From Paraburkholderia sp. LEh10 (GTDB taxonomy: Bacteria > Pseudomonadota > Gammaproteobacteria > Burkholderiales > Burkholderiaceae): a stretch of 64,000 bases of DNA. The stretch lies in the NCBI RefSeq assembly GCF_017814945.1, contig NZ_JAGIPX010000001.1:292202-356201 (forward strand). The letters are read 5' to 3'. Positions 8,720 through 18,162 of this stretch are shown in pieces. The notes under the pieces are model-generated. The model was not told the DNA's origin, did no database searches, and was given only the letters and a program-made list of their open reading frames with translations. The stretch's first letter is position 1, and every line of letters starts with the position of its first letter. The translations under genes were made by a program, and so were the position numbers.

Positions 8720-8823
8720 CGGGGCGCAAGGCGGATCTCGGCGCAACGCGCATTCATGAGCAGCACATCGAGCAGGTACGGTTAGTCGACGCGCTGACCG
8801 TACTCACGCAAGTGGAGACAGAT

Positions 8824-10164
8824 ATGAGCAACACGATACACACGGCACACGCCGGTGCGAGCGCAACCGAAGGCGGTCACGAGCGCACGGCAAGCGATCG
8901 GCAGCGGCTGCGCAAAGCGGTGCTGGCGAGCGGCTTTGGAACGCTGGTCGAGTACTTCGACTTCAGCCTCTATGCGTTCTTTGCCACGGTAATCGCCGAC
9001 ACCTTCTTTCCGGCGCAAAACCCGACCAGTGCGCTTCTCTATACCTTCGTCATCTTCGGCGTTTCGTTCGTGATGCGGCCGCTCGGCGGCATCCTGCTCG
9101 GGCATATCGGCGACCGGATCGGCCGGCGGCCTGCACTCGGGCTGTCGGTGGGCGGCATGGCGCTGGCGAGCGCGTTGATCGGCTGCGTTCCGTCGTATGC
9201 GCAGATCGGCGTGGCGGCGCCGCTATTGCTGCTCGCTCTGCGTTGCATCCAGGGCCTGTCGGCAGGCGGCGAGCCCGGCGGCGCGGCAGCTTACGTGATC
9301 GAGGTCGCGCCCGCGCATTCGCGTGGTTATCTCTGCGGGCTCGTAAGCATGGGCGCGACGGCGGGCACCTTGCTGGGCGCGGCGACGAGTGCTTTCGTGC
9401 ATACGGCGTTCGATGCCGCGACGCTTTCCGCGTGGGCGTGGCGCCTGCCGTTTCTCGTTTCATTGCCGTTGGGCGTCGTCACGCTCGTGTTGCGCTCGCG
9501 CATGGAGGAGTCGAAGGCATTCACCCGCGCCGAGGAAAGCGGCAAGCTGGAGCGCATGCCCGCGCTGACGATCTTGCGAGACAACCTGCGTGAAGTAATG
9601 ACCGTCTGCGGTTTGTCGCTCGGCGGGCTGATGCTGTTCTACATCACGATCGCCTATATGCCGACGTACTTCCTGCGCGAACACCTGATGTCGCGCACGG
9701 GCGCGGCCTGGTCGACCACGCTGATGCTGCTCGGTTGCATGCTCGCGATACCGGTGTGGGCGCGATTGTCGGACCGGTTCGGCAGGCGTCCGCTGCTGCT
9801 CATCTCCTTCATTGGCACGGCATTGGGAGCGTACCCCGCGTTTCTCGTCATGCCATGGTCCGTTACGACCGCCGCGATTGCGCAAATCGTACTCGGCCAG
9901 ATACTCGCGATCTGGTTGAGCATCGCGTTCGCAACTTACTGCGAGCAGTTCCCGACGCGTGTCCGTTCGAGTGGCGTCAGTCTCGGCTACAACCTCGGAT
10001 CGATGATTGCCGCGGGCCCCGCGCCGTACCTCGCCACGTGGCTCATTCCCATCATCGGCCGGGTCCATGCGCCGGCGCTGATGCTGATCGTTTTTGCGCT
10101 TGTTTCCGTGGTTGCGACCTGGTTGACGCGGGAGACTGCCGGCCAGCCGCTCGTCGGAGATTGA
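8824..10164 (+). CDS. MFS transporter, metabolite:H+ symporter (MHS) type
   Basis: 446 residues with 12 predicted helices. The N-terminus ASGFGTLVEYFDFSLYAF and the loop GHIGDRIGRRPALG place it with the MHS family (proline/betaine, shikimate, alpha-ketoglutarate and dicarboxylate porters). A second loop copy, RLSDRFGRRPLL, starts the second half. I chose ATG 8824 because GGAG lies six bases upstream; an in-frame GTG at 8812 lies before that site. It is the last gene of the CoA-pathway operon and probably imports its growth substrate. Confidence 0.87.
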   Translation: MSNTIHTAHAGASATEGGHERTASDRQRLRKAVLASGFGTLVEYFDFSLYAFFATVIADTFFPAQNPTSALLYTFVIFGVSFVMRPLGGILLGHIGDRIGRRPALGLSVGGMALASALIGCVPSYAQIGVAAPLLLLALRCIQGLSAGGEPGGAAAYVIEVAPAHSRGYLCGLVSMGATAGTLLGAATSAFVHTAFDAATLSAWAWRLPFLVSLPLGVVTLVLRSRMEESKAFTRAEESGKLERMPALTILRDNLREVMTVCGLSLGGLMLFYITIAYMPTYFLREHLMSRTGAAWSTTLMLLGCMLAIPVWARLSDRFGRRPLLLISFIGTALGAYPAFLVMPWSVTTAAIAQIVLGQILAIWLSIAFATYCEQFPTRVRSSGVSLGYNLGSMIAAGPAPYLATWLIPIIGRVHAPALMLIVFALVSVVATWLTRETAGQPLVGD

Positions 10165-10348
10165 CGTTCGCTTCGCGCGCGAAGCAAAAACCCGTTGTTT
10201 CAGGCACTTTTGGCCGTACGGAAGCCTGATCGCTTCGCGCTTGCCAGGCACGGCCGCTCAGTCCGTCGAGCCGAGGCGGACGCGCACGTCAGGCCGGGAC
10301 GCAGCGGGAATGAAGGTTCACGGCCCAATACCAGCAGACATCACAGGA

Positions 10349-11710
10349 TCAGGAGCATTGCACCTGTAACCGGCTTCCCGTCAATTCACGAATGTCCGCG
10401 ATCTCATCGCAGCGCGTGATCGCCTCGAACGTCTGTCTCGCTTCTTCCTGTTTCCAGTAGCTGGCAGTCAGACGGGCAAACTTGGTGGGCAGGACGTCTG
10501 GCGCAAAGGGGCGGTCGAAATCACCCATATAGCGGGCCGCCTCGCCACGGAGGATTTCACCGTTGTCGAGTGTCATTTCAATGCGCGTGCGCAACGCATC
10601 CGCCGGATCGCCTGAAGACAGGACGACCAATGAAACACGTCGCGCCAACGACCGGATGTCGGCGTTGGCGACGGCCTGCGCCTCGAACGCCTCGATATCG
10701 GCATGACCGTGATACAGCCACGTCGCCACCACGAACGGAATGGAAAACTTCGCTGCGATCGTATTGACCGGCTCGACGTTGTCCATTGCACGTGCGGCGG
10801 GCGGAACATAAAGCCGTATCTCCCGTACGCGCCGAAACAGCTTCGGGTGCCACGTCGAGGGCGCCAGGGCAACGTTCAAGGCTTCGAGCGCGCCCTGCGT
10901 ATCCCGGCAGCACGCGTGGCGCTTCATGAAGTTCTCCGTAACCATCCAGTGACTTCCCAACCCTTCGACAAGCTTGCCCTCGTCGAACCGTTCGCCGAGA
11001 ACGCGGCCGAATATCGTTTCGAGATCGTGCGAGCCTCCCGTTACGCCTGCTTCAGTCAACGTACAGCAGAGCAAGGCATTTGCGCCAGCAATCCCGGCAT
11101 AGAGATTCCGGATGGTCCCGCCTTCGAGCGGCGCCTGCCGGCTCGTCGCGAGCGCGGTCGACGCGCTGATTGCCAGCACGCGCGTCGACTGCTCCTCGTC
11201 GAAACCGAGTAGTTTGCCCGCAGCCAATGCGCCCCCGCATCCGCCCCACGTACCATGCGGATGCACTTCCGGCCGCAGTCGGCTCGCGGCGCCGATGCGG
11301 GCGGCGACTTCGTAGCCCAGCACCAGCGCCGTGATCAGCGCCGCGCCGCTGGCAGCGCGTTGTTCGGCCACGGCGAGCGCAGCCGGAGTCACGTGGATAG
11401 CGGGATGGCCGCCCGAACCGTAGTGCCCTTCGTCGAGTTCGACCCAGGTCCCTGCCGCGCCGTTGAACAGCGCCGCGTGACCCGGAATCGTGCGCGCGCC
11501 TGTTCCGAGCATCAATGCACTGCCGGGCGGCGCATTAGCGATGAGCGCATGCAGTTCCGGCGCCCTTGCGCCCGCCATGCACGCGCCGACCGTGTCGGCG
11601 AGAACCACGGCCGCATGCTGCCGCACCGCAACGGGAATATCGCCATCGCGAAGTGAAGCGGCAAATTCGCCGAGGCGCGCCATGGCGCGCGGTGTGTCGA
11701 CTGAACTCAT
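10349..11710 (-). CDS. MmgE/PrpD family protein
   Basis: 453 residues with the PrpD fold, all-helical at first. Signatures are VVLADTVGACMAG near residue 40, GTWVELDEGHYGSGGHPAIHV near 115, and a later AMDNVEPVNTIAAKFSIPF. Family members include 2-methylcitrate dehydratase, cis-aconitate decarboxylase and iminodisuccinate epimerase, so a lyase or epimerase role is likely. Start ATG 11710 is preceded by GGGGAGACAG. It lies 22 bp behind the M20 gene and is the last gene of the minus-strand unit led by the GntR regulator. The family is not a usual partner of allantoin genes, which suggests the pathway makes a branched or dicarboxylic intermediate. Confidence 0.85.
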   Translation of the reverse strand: MSSVDTPRAMARLGEFAASLRDGDIPVAVRQHAAVVLADTVGACMAGARAPELHALIANAPPGSALMLGTGARTIPGHAALFNGAAGTWVELDEGHYGSGGHPAIHVTPAALAVAEQRAASGAALITALVLGYEVAARIGAASRLRPEVHPHGTWGGCGGALAAGKLLGFDEEQSTRVLAISASTALATSRQAPLEGGTIRNLYAGIAGANALLCCTLTEAGVTGGSHDLETIFGRVLGERFDEGKLVEGLGSHWMVTENFMKRHACCRDTQGALEALNVALAPSTWHPKLFRRVREIRLYVPPAARAMDNVEPVNTIAAKFSIPFVVATWLYHGHADIEAFEAQAVANADIRSLARRVSLVVLSSGDPADALRTRIEMTLDNGEILRGEAARYMGDFDRPFAPDVLPTKFARLTASYWKQEEARQTFEAITRCDEIADIRELTGSRLQVQCS

Positions 11711-11732
11711 CCTGTCTGTCTCCCCGTTCCAG

Positions 11733-12974
11733 TCAGGCGCGCACGCCGGACAGCCAGTCGTAGACGAAACGCGCAACGACTTCCGTCGCCTGGCGCAAGT
11801 CCGAAACGCGGATACGCTCGTTGGCGCGATGGACGTTGGCGTCCAACGGGTCCTTCGGACCCGTGCCGTAGAGAATGGTCGGCACGCCCGCCGACGCATA
11901 GTGGCGGGCGTCGGTGTAAAGCGGCACGCCGCACGTGCCCACTGACGTTTCAAAGACCTCCGACGCATGACGCTTGAGCACGTCCGCCATCTGCATCGAC
12001 GCTTCCGTAGGCACGAGCGGATGAGCCACGATCAGGCGCGCGACGTCGACCTTAATGCCCGGACACGTCTTGACCGCCCCGTCGATCACCTCGCACAGCG
12101 CAGCCTCGACCTCGCCAGGACGCTCCTCGGGGATCATGCGCCGGTCCAGACGGAACGTCACCTTGTCCGGCACGACGTTCGTATTGATGCCGCCCTGGAT
12201 CAAGCCAACCACGAGCGTCGGCGACTCGATGCCGGGCACGCCCGAGCGGATATTCCGGTACCCCTTTCGATGCTGATACAGGGCGTCGAGTACGCGCGTC
12301 GCGGCCTCCAGTGCATCGAAGCCCGTTTCCGGCCACGCCGCATGCGCCGACTTGCCGGCAACGGTCACTTCGAGATGCAGGACGCCGTCGTGCCCTGTCA
12401 CCACGTCATAGGAAAACCCCGGACAGATCGCGTAATCGGGCCGCGTCAGGCCCTCGTCCAGCAGGCGTCTGGGACCGATGTAGCCGCCGGCTTCCTCGTC
12501 ATAGGTGACGTGCAGCTCGAGCGTGCCGCCGGGCATCGGCGACAAGGCCTTGAGCGCGAGGATCGCATAGGCATACGTAGCGATATCGGACTTCGAGACC
12601 GCCGCGCCGCGACCATACAGGTATCCATCGGCGATCTCACCGCCATAGGGATCGAAGGACCATCCGTCGCCGGGCCGGACCGCGTCACCGTGCGCGCTCA
12701 GCGCAACGACGGGGCCTGGGCCGAACACCGTGCGGGCAATCAGGTTGGTCGCGCTACGCATGCTGTGGTCGGCGCACAGCGCGGGCGGAACCGGATGGCA
12801 CTCGACCTGAAAGCCCAGGTGCTCCAGCAGCGTCGCCGTAAGCTGTGCATGCGGCGCGCAATCGCCGGGCGGGTTGTCGGCCGGCGTGCGCACGAGGGCG
12901 CGCAGAAAGTCGATCTGCTCCTCGGCGTGTTGGTCGAGAAACTGCGAAATGGCGGCGGTAATGGTGCTATTCAT
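11733..12974 (-). CDS. M20 family metallopeptidase (ArgE/DapE-like)
   Basis: 413 residues. SAHGDAV (about residues 97-103) carries the first zinc ligand and its Asp. TYDEEAGG holds the catalytic Glu and next ligand, and YTDARHY near the C-terminus a last His. The fold is the two-domain M20 amidohydrolase that removes acyl or carbamoyl groups from amino acids. Start ATG 12974 was taken at MNSTITAAISQF; the open frame runs upstream into the next gene. It lies 20 bp behind the puuE-like gene, in one transcript. It probably hydrolyses the linear product of the PuuE-like step. Confidence 0.84.
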   Translation of the reverse strand: MNSTITAAISQFLDQHAEEQIDFLRALVRTPADNPPGDCAPHAQLTATLLEHLGFQVECHPVPPALCADHSMRSATNLIARTVFGPGPVVALSAHGDAVRPGDGWSFDPYGGEIADGYLYGRGAAVSKSDIATYAYAILALKALSPMPGGTLELHVTYDEEAGGYIGPRRLLDEGLTRPDYAICPGFSYDVVTGHDGVLHLEVTVAGKSAHAAWPETGFDALEAATRVLDALYQHRKGYRNIRSGVPGIESPTLVVGLIQGGINTNVVPDKVTFRLDRRMIPEERPGEVEAALCEVIDGAVKTCPGIKVDVARLIVAHPLVPTEASMQMADVLKRHASEVFETSVGTCGVPLYTDARHYASAGVPTILYGTGPKDPLDANVHRANERIRVSDLRQATEVVARFVYDWLSGVRA

Positions 12975-12994
12975 GGATGGGTCCGTGGTGGGAA

Positions 12995-13939
12995 TCAGGC
13001 AGGCGTCTGGTCGGTATTGACGATCAGTTGCGGCTGGCAGGGCAACGCGCGGTGGCAGTGCTCGGCGATGTCGATGCGGCGACAAAACCAGACGCCCGAA
13101 TGCCGCTGCGCATAGTCGAGAAATCGTTCGAGTGAAGGCAAGCGAGCCGGACGTCCGATGAGCCGGCAATGCAGGCCGATCGACATGATCTGCGGATCGC
13201 GTGCGCCCTCCGCGTAATGGGTGTCGAAGGCGTCCTTCAGGTACTGGAAGAACTGTTCGCCGCTGTTGTATCCCTGGTTGGTCACGAAGCGCGCATCGTT
13301 GACGTCCAGCGTGTACGGCACGACCAGCAGTGCGCGGCCGTCGTATTCCTCCCAGTAAGGGAAGTCGTCGGCATAGCTGTCGGCGCTGTAGCGGAATCCC
13401 CCTTCGGCCGCCACGAGCCTGCGCGTGTTGGGCGAGCTTCGCCCCGTGTACCAGCCGAGCGGGCGCTTGCCGGTCAGGCGCTTCTGGATCTCGATCGCCC
13501 GCATCATGTGCTCGACTTCCTCGGCTTCCGGGAAGTGCTGATAATCGATCCAGCGATAGCCGTGCGAGGCAATCTCCCATTGGGCGTCCATCATGGCCTC
13601 GACCGCGTGCGGATTGCGCTCGAGCGCCATCGCGACGCCGAACACGGTGGCCGGAATGTTGCGCTCGGTCAGCACCCGCAGCAGCCGCCAGAACCCGCGG
13701 CGGCTACCGTACTCGTAAAGCGACTCCATGTTGGCGTGGCGCGCGCCGACCACCGGTTGCGCACCGATGATCTCCGAGAGAAACGTTTCGGATGCCCGAT
13801 CGCCGTGCAGCACGCAGTTTTCGCCGCCTTCCTCGTAATTGACGACGATCTGAACCGCGACGCGTGCCCCGTCGGGCCAGTTCATCCCCGGGCCGTGCGG
13901 GCCGTAGCCGAACATTTGCCTCGGATATTGCGCGCTCAT
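12995..13939 (-). CDS. puuE: PuuE-type allantoinase / polysaccharide deacetylase-like protein
   Basis: 314 residues, the length of PuuE. The opening YPRQMFGYGPHGPGMNWPDG, VVNYEEGGENC, SLYEYGSRRGFWRLLR and IASHGYRWIDY match the cofactor-independent allantoinase branch of the NodB deacetylase fold. That branch lacks the classical metal-binding TFDD motif, and no such motif is seen here. PuuE opens the hydantoin ring of allantoin to allantoate. Start ATG 13939 has AAGGAGACTTTT upstream. The gene follows gntR on the same strand and is transcribed into the M20 and PrpD genes. The substrate may be allantoin or another hydantoin-like ring, because no urate-pathway genes are nearby. Confidence 0.78.
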   Translation of the reverse strand: MSAQYPRQMFGYGPHGPGMNWPDGARVAVQIVVNYEEGGENCVLHGDRASETFLSEIIGAQPVVGARHANMESLYEYGSRRGFWRLLRVLTERNIPATVFGVAMALERNPHAVEAMMDAQWEIASHGYRWIDYQHFPEAEEVEHMMRAIEIQKRLTGKRPLGWYTGRSSPNTRRLVAAEGGFRYSADSYADDFPYWEEYDGRALLVVPYTLDVNDARFVTNQGYNSGEQFFQYLKDAFDTHYAEGARDPQIMSIGLHCRLIGRPARLPSLERFLDYAQRHSGVWFCRRIDIAEHCHRALPCQPQLIVNTDQTPA

Positions 13940-13988
13940 AAAAGTCTCCTTGTCTCTCGTGAAAGGAACACCGGTGCGTACGCCTTGC

Positions 13989-14786
13989 CTACTCGCGCAC
14001 CTGGCTGAAAAGCTCGACCAGGTTGATGTCGTTGACCTGATCGCGATCGCGCTGGGTCGATTGCTCGATGGCCAGCAAATGCTCATCCATCAATTGCACG
14101 GCGACGTTGGCGTCGCCCGATTCGATCGCCTGGAAAATGCGCTGGTGATCGTGGATATCGCAAAGGCCCCGGACATCGGGATGGAAATCCGATACCAGTA
14201 GCGTCGTCCTCGAAATAAGCACGCCCAATAAATCGGCGACGATGCGATTGCCGGCCGCCTGGGCGATCTTCAGGTGAAATCCGCCGGAGAGCTTCAGCGC
14301 GCTCACGGTGTCGCCGCGCAGACGCGCCTGTTCCTCCTGCGCCACCAGTTGCTTGAGCTCGTCGATCTGCTGGCGCTGCGCGTGCTGGCACAGCATCCGC
14401 ACGGGGCCCACCTCCACCAACCTGCGCGCCGAGAAAACCTCGCGCAGATCGTTCAGGTCTGGCTCGGCCACCGACGCGCCCTTATTGCGCGTCAAGACCA
14501 CGATCTTCTCCAGCACCAGCCGGTTGAGCACCTTGCGCACACGCGTGCGGCTCACGCCGAAGGCCTGCGCCAGCGACTCCTCCGGCAGCTTCGTGCCGGC
14601 CGGCAAGCGCCGCTCGATGATCGCGGCGAGGATCTGTGAATGCATGAAGGTGTCGCTCGGCGAATCGTCCGCGACATCCAGCTCGTCGAACTCCTCGCTT
14701 ACCTCCGGTTCGCGCTTGCGGCGAGCCGTCGCCGCCTTGCCTACCGCAGGGTCCTTCTTCGGCTTCATCGTCTCGTCTTTGCTCAT
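13989..14786 (-). CDS. GntR family transcriptional regulator (FadR/FCD type)
   Basis: 265 residues. A charged N-terminal tail of about 45 residues precedes the winged helix: LPAGTKLPEESLAQAFGVSR followed by TRVRKVLNRL. A helical FCD domain follows, with His residues (FHLKIAQAAGN, and DIHDHQRIFQAIESGD near the end) that usually bind a metal and a carboxylate ligand. AAAGGACAG precedes the ATG. It heads the minus-strand operon and faces the AllC-like gene across a 439-bp region, so it likely controls both directions in response to a ureide or dicarboxylate. Confidence 0.87.
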   Translation of the reverse strand: MSKDETMKPKKDPAVGKAATARRKREPEVSEEFDELDVADDSPSDTFMHSQILAAIIERRLPAGTKLPEESLAQAFGVSRTRVRKVLNRLVLEKIVVLTRNKGASVAEPDLNDLREVFSARRLVEVGPVRMLCQHAQRQQIDELKQLVAQEEQARLRGDTVSALKLSGGFHLKIAQAAGNRIVADLLGVLISRTTLLVSDFHPDVRGLCDIHDHQRIFQAIESGDANVAVQLMDEHLLAIEQSTQRDRDQVNDINLVELFSQVRE

Positions 14787-15225
14787 TTAACTGTCCTTTT
14801 ATCTTACACAATAAAAATACAAAGTAAACTGAATTTCTAGCAACGACCCTGTCCCTTTGGCTATTCCTGAACCGCTCACTCTGCAACGCCCGCAGGCGCA
14901 ATTGGGGGCCAGGCCGCCCGAGCCATGCCGTCCCAGCAGTATAAGCAGTTACCGCCGCGGCAGAGCCACATCCCCTCTCGCGCTTGCCCGGCAGGGCGGA
15001 TTCCCGTCCTGACGGCCCAGGCATCTTTCCCGTGATACGCGTTTCCCCTAATACGTTTGAGTTTGACTTCTTCTTTTCCTCTTGCTGTACTCGTATGCAA
15101 GCTTGTTTGTACTTTTATCAACGCATCATTGTTCGTATAAAAGGTTTGCACCTCCGGAGCAGCGACCCGCTCCATTCCCAACGCAACTTGCGTTCTCAAT
15201 CTGAAGACACGAGGAGTCGAAGTCC
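14787..15225. other. Divergent regulatory region (gntR / allC-like)
   Basis: 439 bp without a gene. AT-rich patches lie next to both starts (14790-14840 and 15060-15140), as expected for two promoters. A perfect CAAGCTTG (15098-15105) sits within the plus-strand patch. No clear paired GntR operator could be assigned by eye. Confidence 0.55.
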
Positions 15226-16500
15226 ATGGATAGCCCTACCATTCCCGCACAAGCCGCCACCGTGCGCCCCTCATCGTTCGTCGACGCCGACCGCCTGTGG
15301 CAGCGACACGTCGCCATGGCCAAACTCGGCGGCACTGCCGTCGGCGGCGTCACGCGCCTTGCCTTGAGTACCGAGGACATCGAAGCGCGCGCCCTGCTGC
15401 GCGACTGGGCGTGGGAGAGCGGCTTCGAATTCGCGATGGACGATATCGCAAACGTCTACATCCGCCGCCCGGGGCGGCGCAACGATCTGCCGCCCGTGAT
15501 GACCGGCTCGCATATCGACTCGCAACCCAAGGGCGGTCGATTCGACGGCATCTACGGCGTCCTGGCGGGACTCGAGGCGCTGCAGGCAATCGATGCGGCT
15601 GGGATAGAAACCTGGCGCCCCATCGAGATCGTCGGCTGGACCAACGAGGAAGGCGCCCGCTTCGAGCACTCGTTGATGGGATCGAAGGCCTACGCGTTTC
15701 CCGATCGTCTGGAAAGTCTTCTCGACATCAAGGACCGCGACGGCATTTCCGTGCGCGACGAAGTGCTGCGCGCGCGGCAAACGCTCGGACCGACGCCGCG
15801 CCGCGCGCTCGGCGTCGTGCCGGACGCCTATCTCGAAGCGCACATCGAGCAGGGGCCGATCCTCGAAGCGCGGGGCAAACGCGTCGGTGTCGTGACCGGC
15901 ATCCAGGGCTGGCGCCGTTTCGTCGTGCGGATCGAAGGCGAGGCCGCGCATGCTGGCACGGCGCCGCAAGCGAGCCGCAAGGACGCGCTGATGGCCGCGA
16001 ACCGCGTCATTGGGGCTTTGAGCCATCTGATGGCCGATCCGGACGACATCGTCCGTTTCACCGTGGGGCGCTTCAATGTCCTGCCCAATTCGCTCGCGGT
16101 TGTGCCGTCGCAGGTCGAGTTCACGATCGACTTTCGGCATCCGGATGAGCGGGCGCTCGTCGAGCGCGGCGACGCCATCGCCGGACTGCTCCACGAGCAT
16201 GCCCAGCCCTGCGTCGCGACGCTCACCGAGATCTCGCGCGAAACCCCGATCCGTTTCGACGGCGACGCATTCGCCGCCGTGCGCGACGCCGCGCGCGGCC
16301 TCGATCACCCGTTCATGGAGATTTACTCAGGCGCGGGCCACGACGCGCAGAACATGTTCAAGCTGTGCTCGACGGGCATGATCTTCGTTCCGTGCGAAAG
16401 AGGCATTAGCCACAACGAAGCCGAGAACGCGAGCCCCGCAGACCTGGCCGCAGGGGCGCAAGTCCTCTGCGACGCACTCGTCACGCTCGCCGGACGATAA
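15226..16500 (+). CDS. Zn-dependent M20 amidase/hydantoinase family hydrolase (AllC/HyuC-like)
   Basis: 424 residues. GSHIDSQPKGGRFDGIYG gives the first metal His and the bridging Asp, WTNEEGARF the catalytic Glu pair, EAHIEQGP another metal His, and SGAGHDAQNM the last metal His. This spacing is that of allantoate amidohydrolase, N-carbamoyl-amino-acid hydrolase and beta-ureidopropionase enzymes. GAGGAG precedes the ATG. Only 54 bp separate it from the NCS1 permease. It likely removes the carbamoyl group from the compound produced by the PuuE-like ring opening. Confidence 0.86.
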   Translation: MDSPTIPAQAATVRPSSFVDADRLWQRHVAMAKLGGTAVGGVTRLALSTEDIEARALLRDWAWESGFEFAMDDIANVYIRRPGRRNDLPPVMTGSHIDSQPKGGRFDGIYGVLAGLEALQAIDAAGIETWRPIEIVGWTNEEGARFEHSLMGSKAYAFPDRLESLLDIKDRDGISVRDEVLRARQTLGPTPRRALGVVPDAYLEAHIEQGPILEARGKRVGVVTGIQGWRRFVVRIEGEAAHAGTAPQASRKDALMAANRVIGALSHLMADPDDIVRFTVGRFNVLPNSLAVVPSQVEFTIDFRHPDERALVERGDAIAGLLHEHAQPCVATLTEISRETPIRFDGDAFAAVRDAARGLDHPFMEIYSGAGHDAQNMFKLCSTGMIFVPCERGISHNEAENASPADLAAGAQVLCDALVTLAGR

Positions 16501-16554
16501 GCCCTCGCCCCCGAAAGCCCGAGAGATAGCCTGGTGACCACCAAGGAAAGCCAA

Positions 16555-18030
16555 ATGGAACGCGAATCTGTCCCGAGTGCCTACAGCCCTCGTCTCTACA
16601 ACGAAGATCTGGCTCCAGTTCCGGAGGAAAAGCGAAACTGGAAAACCTATAACCTCTTTGCCCTATGGATGACCGACGTCCACAACGTCGGCACTTATGT
16701 GTTCGCGGCAGCCCTGTTCGCGACCGGTCTGACCGGATGGCAGGTACTTACCGGCATGCTCGCGGGCATTCTGCTCGTCTTTCTGTTCATCAATCTGATG
16801 GGCAAGCCGAGCCAGCGCCTCGGCATTCCCTTTCCGGTCGCCGCGCGCATGTCCTTCGGAGTGTTCGGCGCCAATCTGCCCGCCTTGATGCGCGCCACGA
16901 TGGCCATCGTCTGGTATGGCGTTCAGACCTACCTCGCATCCGTGTCTCTGCAGATCGTGCTGCTTCGCTTCTTCCCGTCGCTGCAGCCCCTCGCGACCCT
17001 ACAGCACGGCTTTGTCGGGCTGTCGCCACTCGGCTGGGGATGCTACCTCGTCATGTGGGGATTGCAGTTGCTGCTGTTCTACAAGGGGATGGAGACGGTT
17101 CGATCGTTCATCGACTGGGCTGGCCCCGCCGTGTACGTCGTGATGTTCGTGCTGGCCATCTGGATCGTTTCGAAGGCCGGCCTCGGCAATATCGGACTGA
17201 GCCTGACGAAGAAAACCCTGAGCACGCCGGAAGTCGTAACCGAGATGATCAAGGTCGCGGCGCTGATCGTCAGCTACTTCTCGACGCTGCTGCTGAACTT
17301 CGGCGATTTCACGCGCTACACGCCGACGGCGCGCGACATGAAGCGAGGCAATCTGCTCGGCCTGCCGATCAACTGGATGCTGTTCTCGATCGTCACGGTG
17401 ATAGTCACGTCCGGAACGACCGCCGTATTCGGCGAGGCGATCATGGACCCGATCGAAGTGGTCGGCCGCATCGACAACAGCACGGCGATCGCGCTCGGCT
17501 CGATGACGTTCATCATCGCCGCAATCGGCGTCAACATCGTGGCGAACTTCGTGTCTGCGGCCTTCGACCTCGCTAACGTCGCCCCCTCGAAGATCACCTT
17601 CCGCAAGGGCGGCCTGATTGGCGGCGGCATTGTCCTGCTCACGATGCCGTGGCACTTCTACGGCTCGCCGACGGCGATCAACTTCTTCGTGGGCACGATC
17701 GGCGGCGTGCTCGGCCCGCTCTACGGCATCATGGTGGCCGACTATTATCTGGTCAAACGTCAGCAGATCAAGCGCGATGATCTGTACTCGGATTCGCGCA
17801 CCGGCTCCTATTACTACACGGGCGGCTGGAATCTCCTGGCGGTCGGTGCGCTGATCCCTTCGGCGCTGCTCTCGATGATCATCAGTCTCGTGCCCGCGCT
17901 CAGTTTCGTGGGTCCGTTCAACTGGTTCATCTCGGCAGCCGCGGGCGGTCTGCTCTACACCACGCTTGCGAGGCGGCGCCTGCATGTCTCGCAACGAACC
18001 CCCATCGTCGCCTCCCATACGGGCGAATAG
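16555..18030 (+). CDS. NCS1 family nucleobase/ureide permease
   Basis: 491 residues with about 12 hydrophobic helices. The motif YNEDLAPVPEEKRNWKTYNL at the N-terminus and NFGDFTRY in the middle are NCS1 hallmarks (cytosine, uracil, allantoin and hydantoin transporters). I placed the start at ATG 16555 because AAGGAAAG lies just upstream; the in-frame GTG at 16534 precedes that site. It imports the ring compound used by the neighbouring amidohydrolases across the inner membrane. An 18-bp hairpin follows before the porin gene. Confidence 0.9.
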   Translation: MERESVPSAYSPRLYNEDLAPVPEEKRNWKTYNLFALWMTDVHNVGTYVFAAALFATGLTGWQVLTGMLAGILLVFLFINLMGKPSQRLGIPFPVAARMSFGVFGANLPALMRATMAIVWYGVQTYLASVSLQIVLLRFFPSLQPLATLQHGFVGLSPLGWGCYLVMWGLQLLLFYKGMETVRSFIDWAGPAVYVVMFVLAIWIVSKAGLGNIGLSLTKKTLSTPEVVTEMIKVAALIVSYFSTLLLNFGDFTRYTPTARDMKRGNLLGLPINWMLFSIVTVIVTSGTTAVFGEAIMDPIEVVGRIDNSTAIALGSMTFIIAAIGVNIVANFVSAAFDLANVAPSKITFRKGGLIGGGIVLLTMPWHFYGSPTAINFFVGTIGGVLGPLYGIMVADYYLVKRQQIKRDDLYSDSRTGSYYYTGGWNLLAVGALIPSALLSMIISLVPALSFVGPFNWFISAAAGGLLYTTLARRRLHVSQRTPIVASHTGE

Positions 18031-18090
18031 CCGTCCGGCGCCTATCCCGGTAGCGCCCGGCCACGGCGCGCTGCCTCCGATTCATTCGAC

Positions 18091-18106
18091 CAGCCAGCCA
18101 GCCAGC
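18091..18106 (+). repeat. Four tandem CAGC repeats
   Basis: CAGC occurs four times in a row directly before and into the left arm of the hairpin upstream of the porin. The tract is short and lies outside coding sequence. It may simply reflect how the hairpin arose. Confidence 0.6.
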
Positions 18107-18138
18107 GCTGCGCAAGCCAGCTTGCGCAGCGCTGGCTG
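18099..18138 (+). other. Perfect 18-bp stem-loop between permease and porin genes
   Basis: The arm 18099-18116 is perfectly complementary to 18121-18138, leaving a four-base loop (CCAG). No T-run follows, so it is not a classical intrinsic terminator. It ends 12 bp before the first possible porin ATG (18151) and 24 bp before the preferred one (18163), and no Shine-Dalgarno is visible between. It may act as an mRNA processing or stabilising structure, or may lower porin translation. The function is inferred. Confidence 0.75.
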
Positions 18139-18162
18139 CTGCTTAACCCTATGCGATTCACC

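Noticed and set aside
10171..10195. GCTTCGCGCGCGAAGC hairpin between the MHS transporter and the PrpD gene as a terminator
   Set aside because: It is followed by A residues rather than T on the plus strand and has no T-run downstream on the minus strand, so it was not listed.
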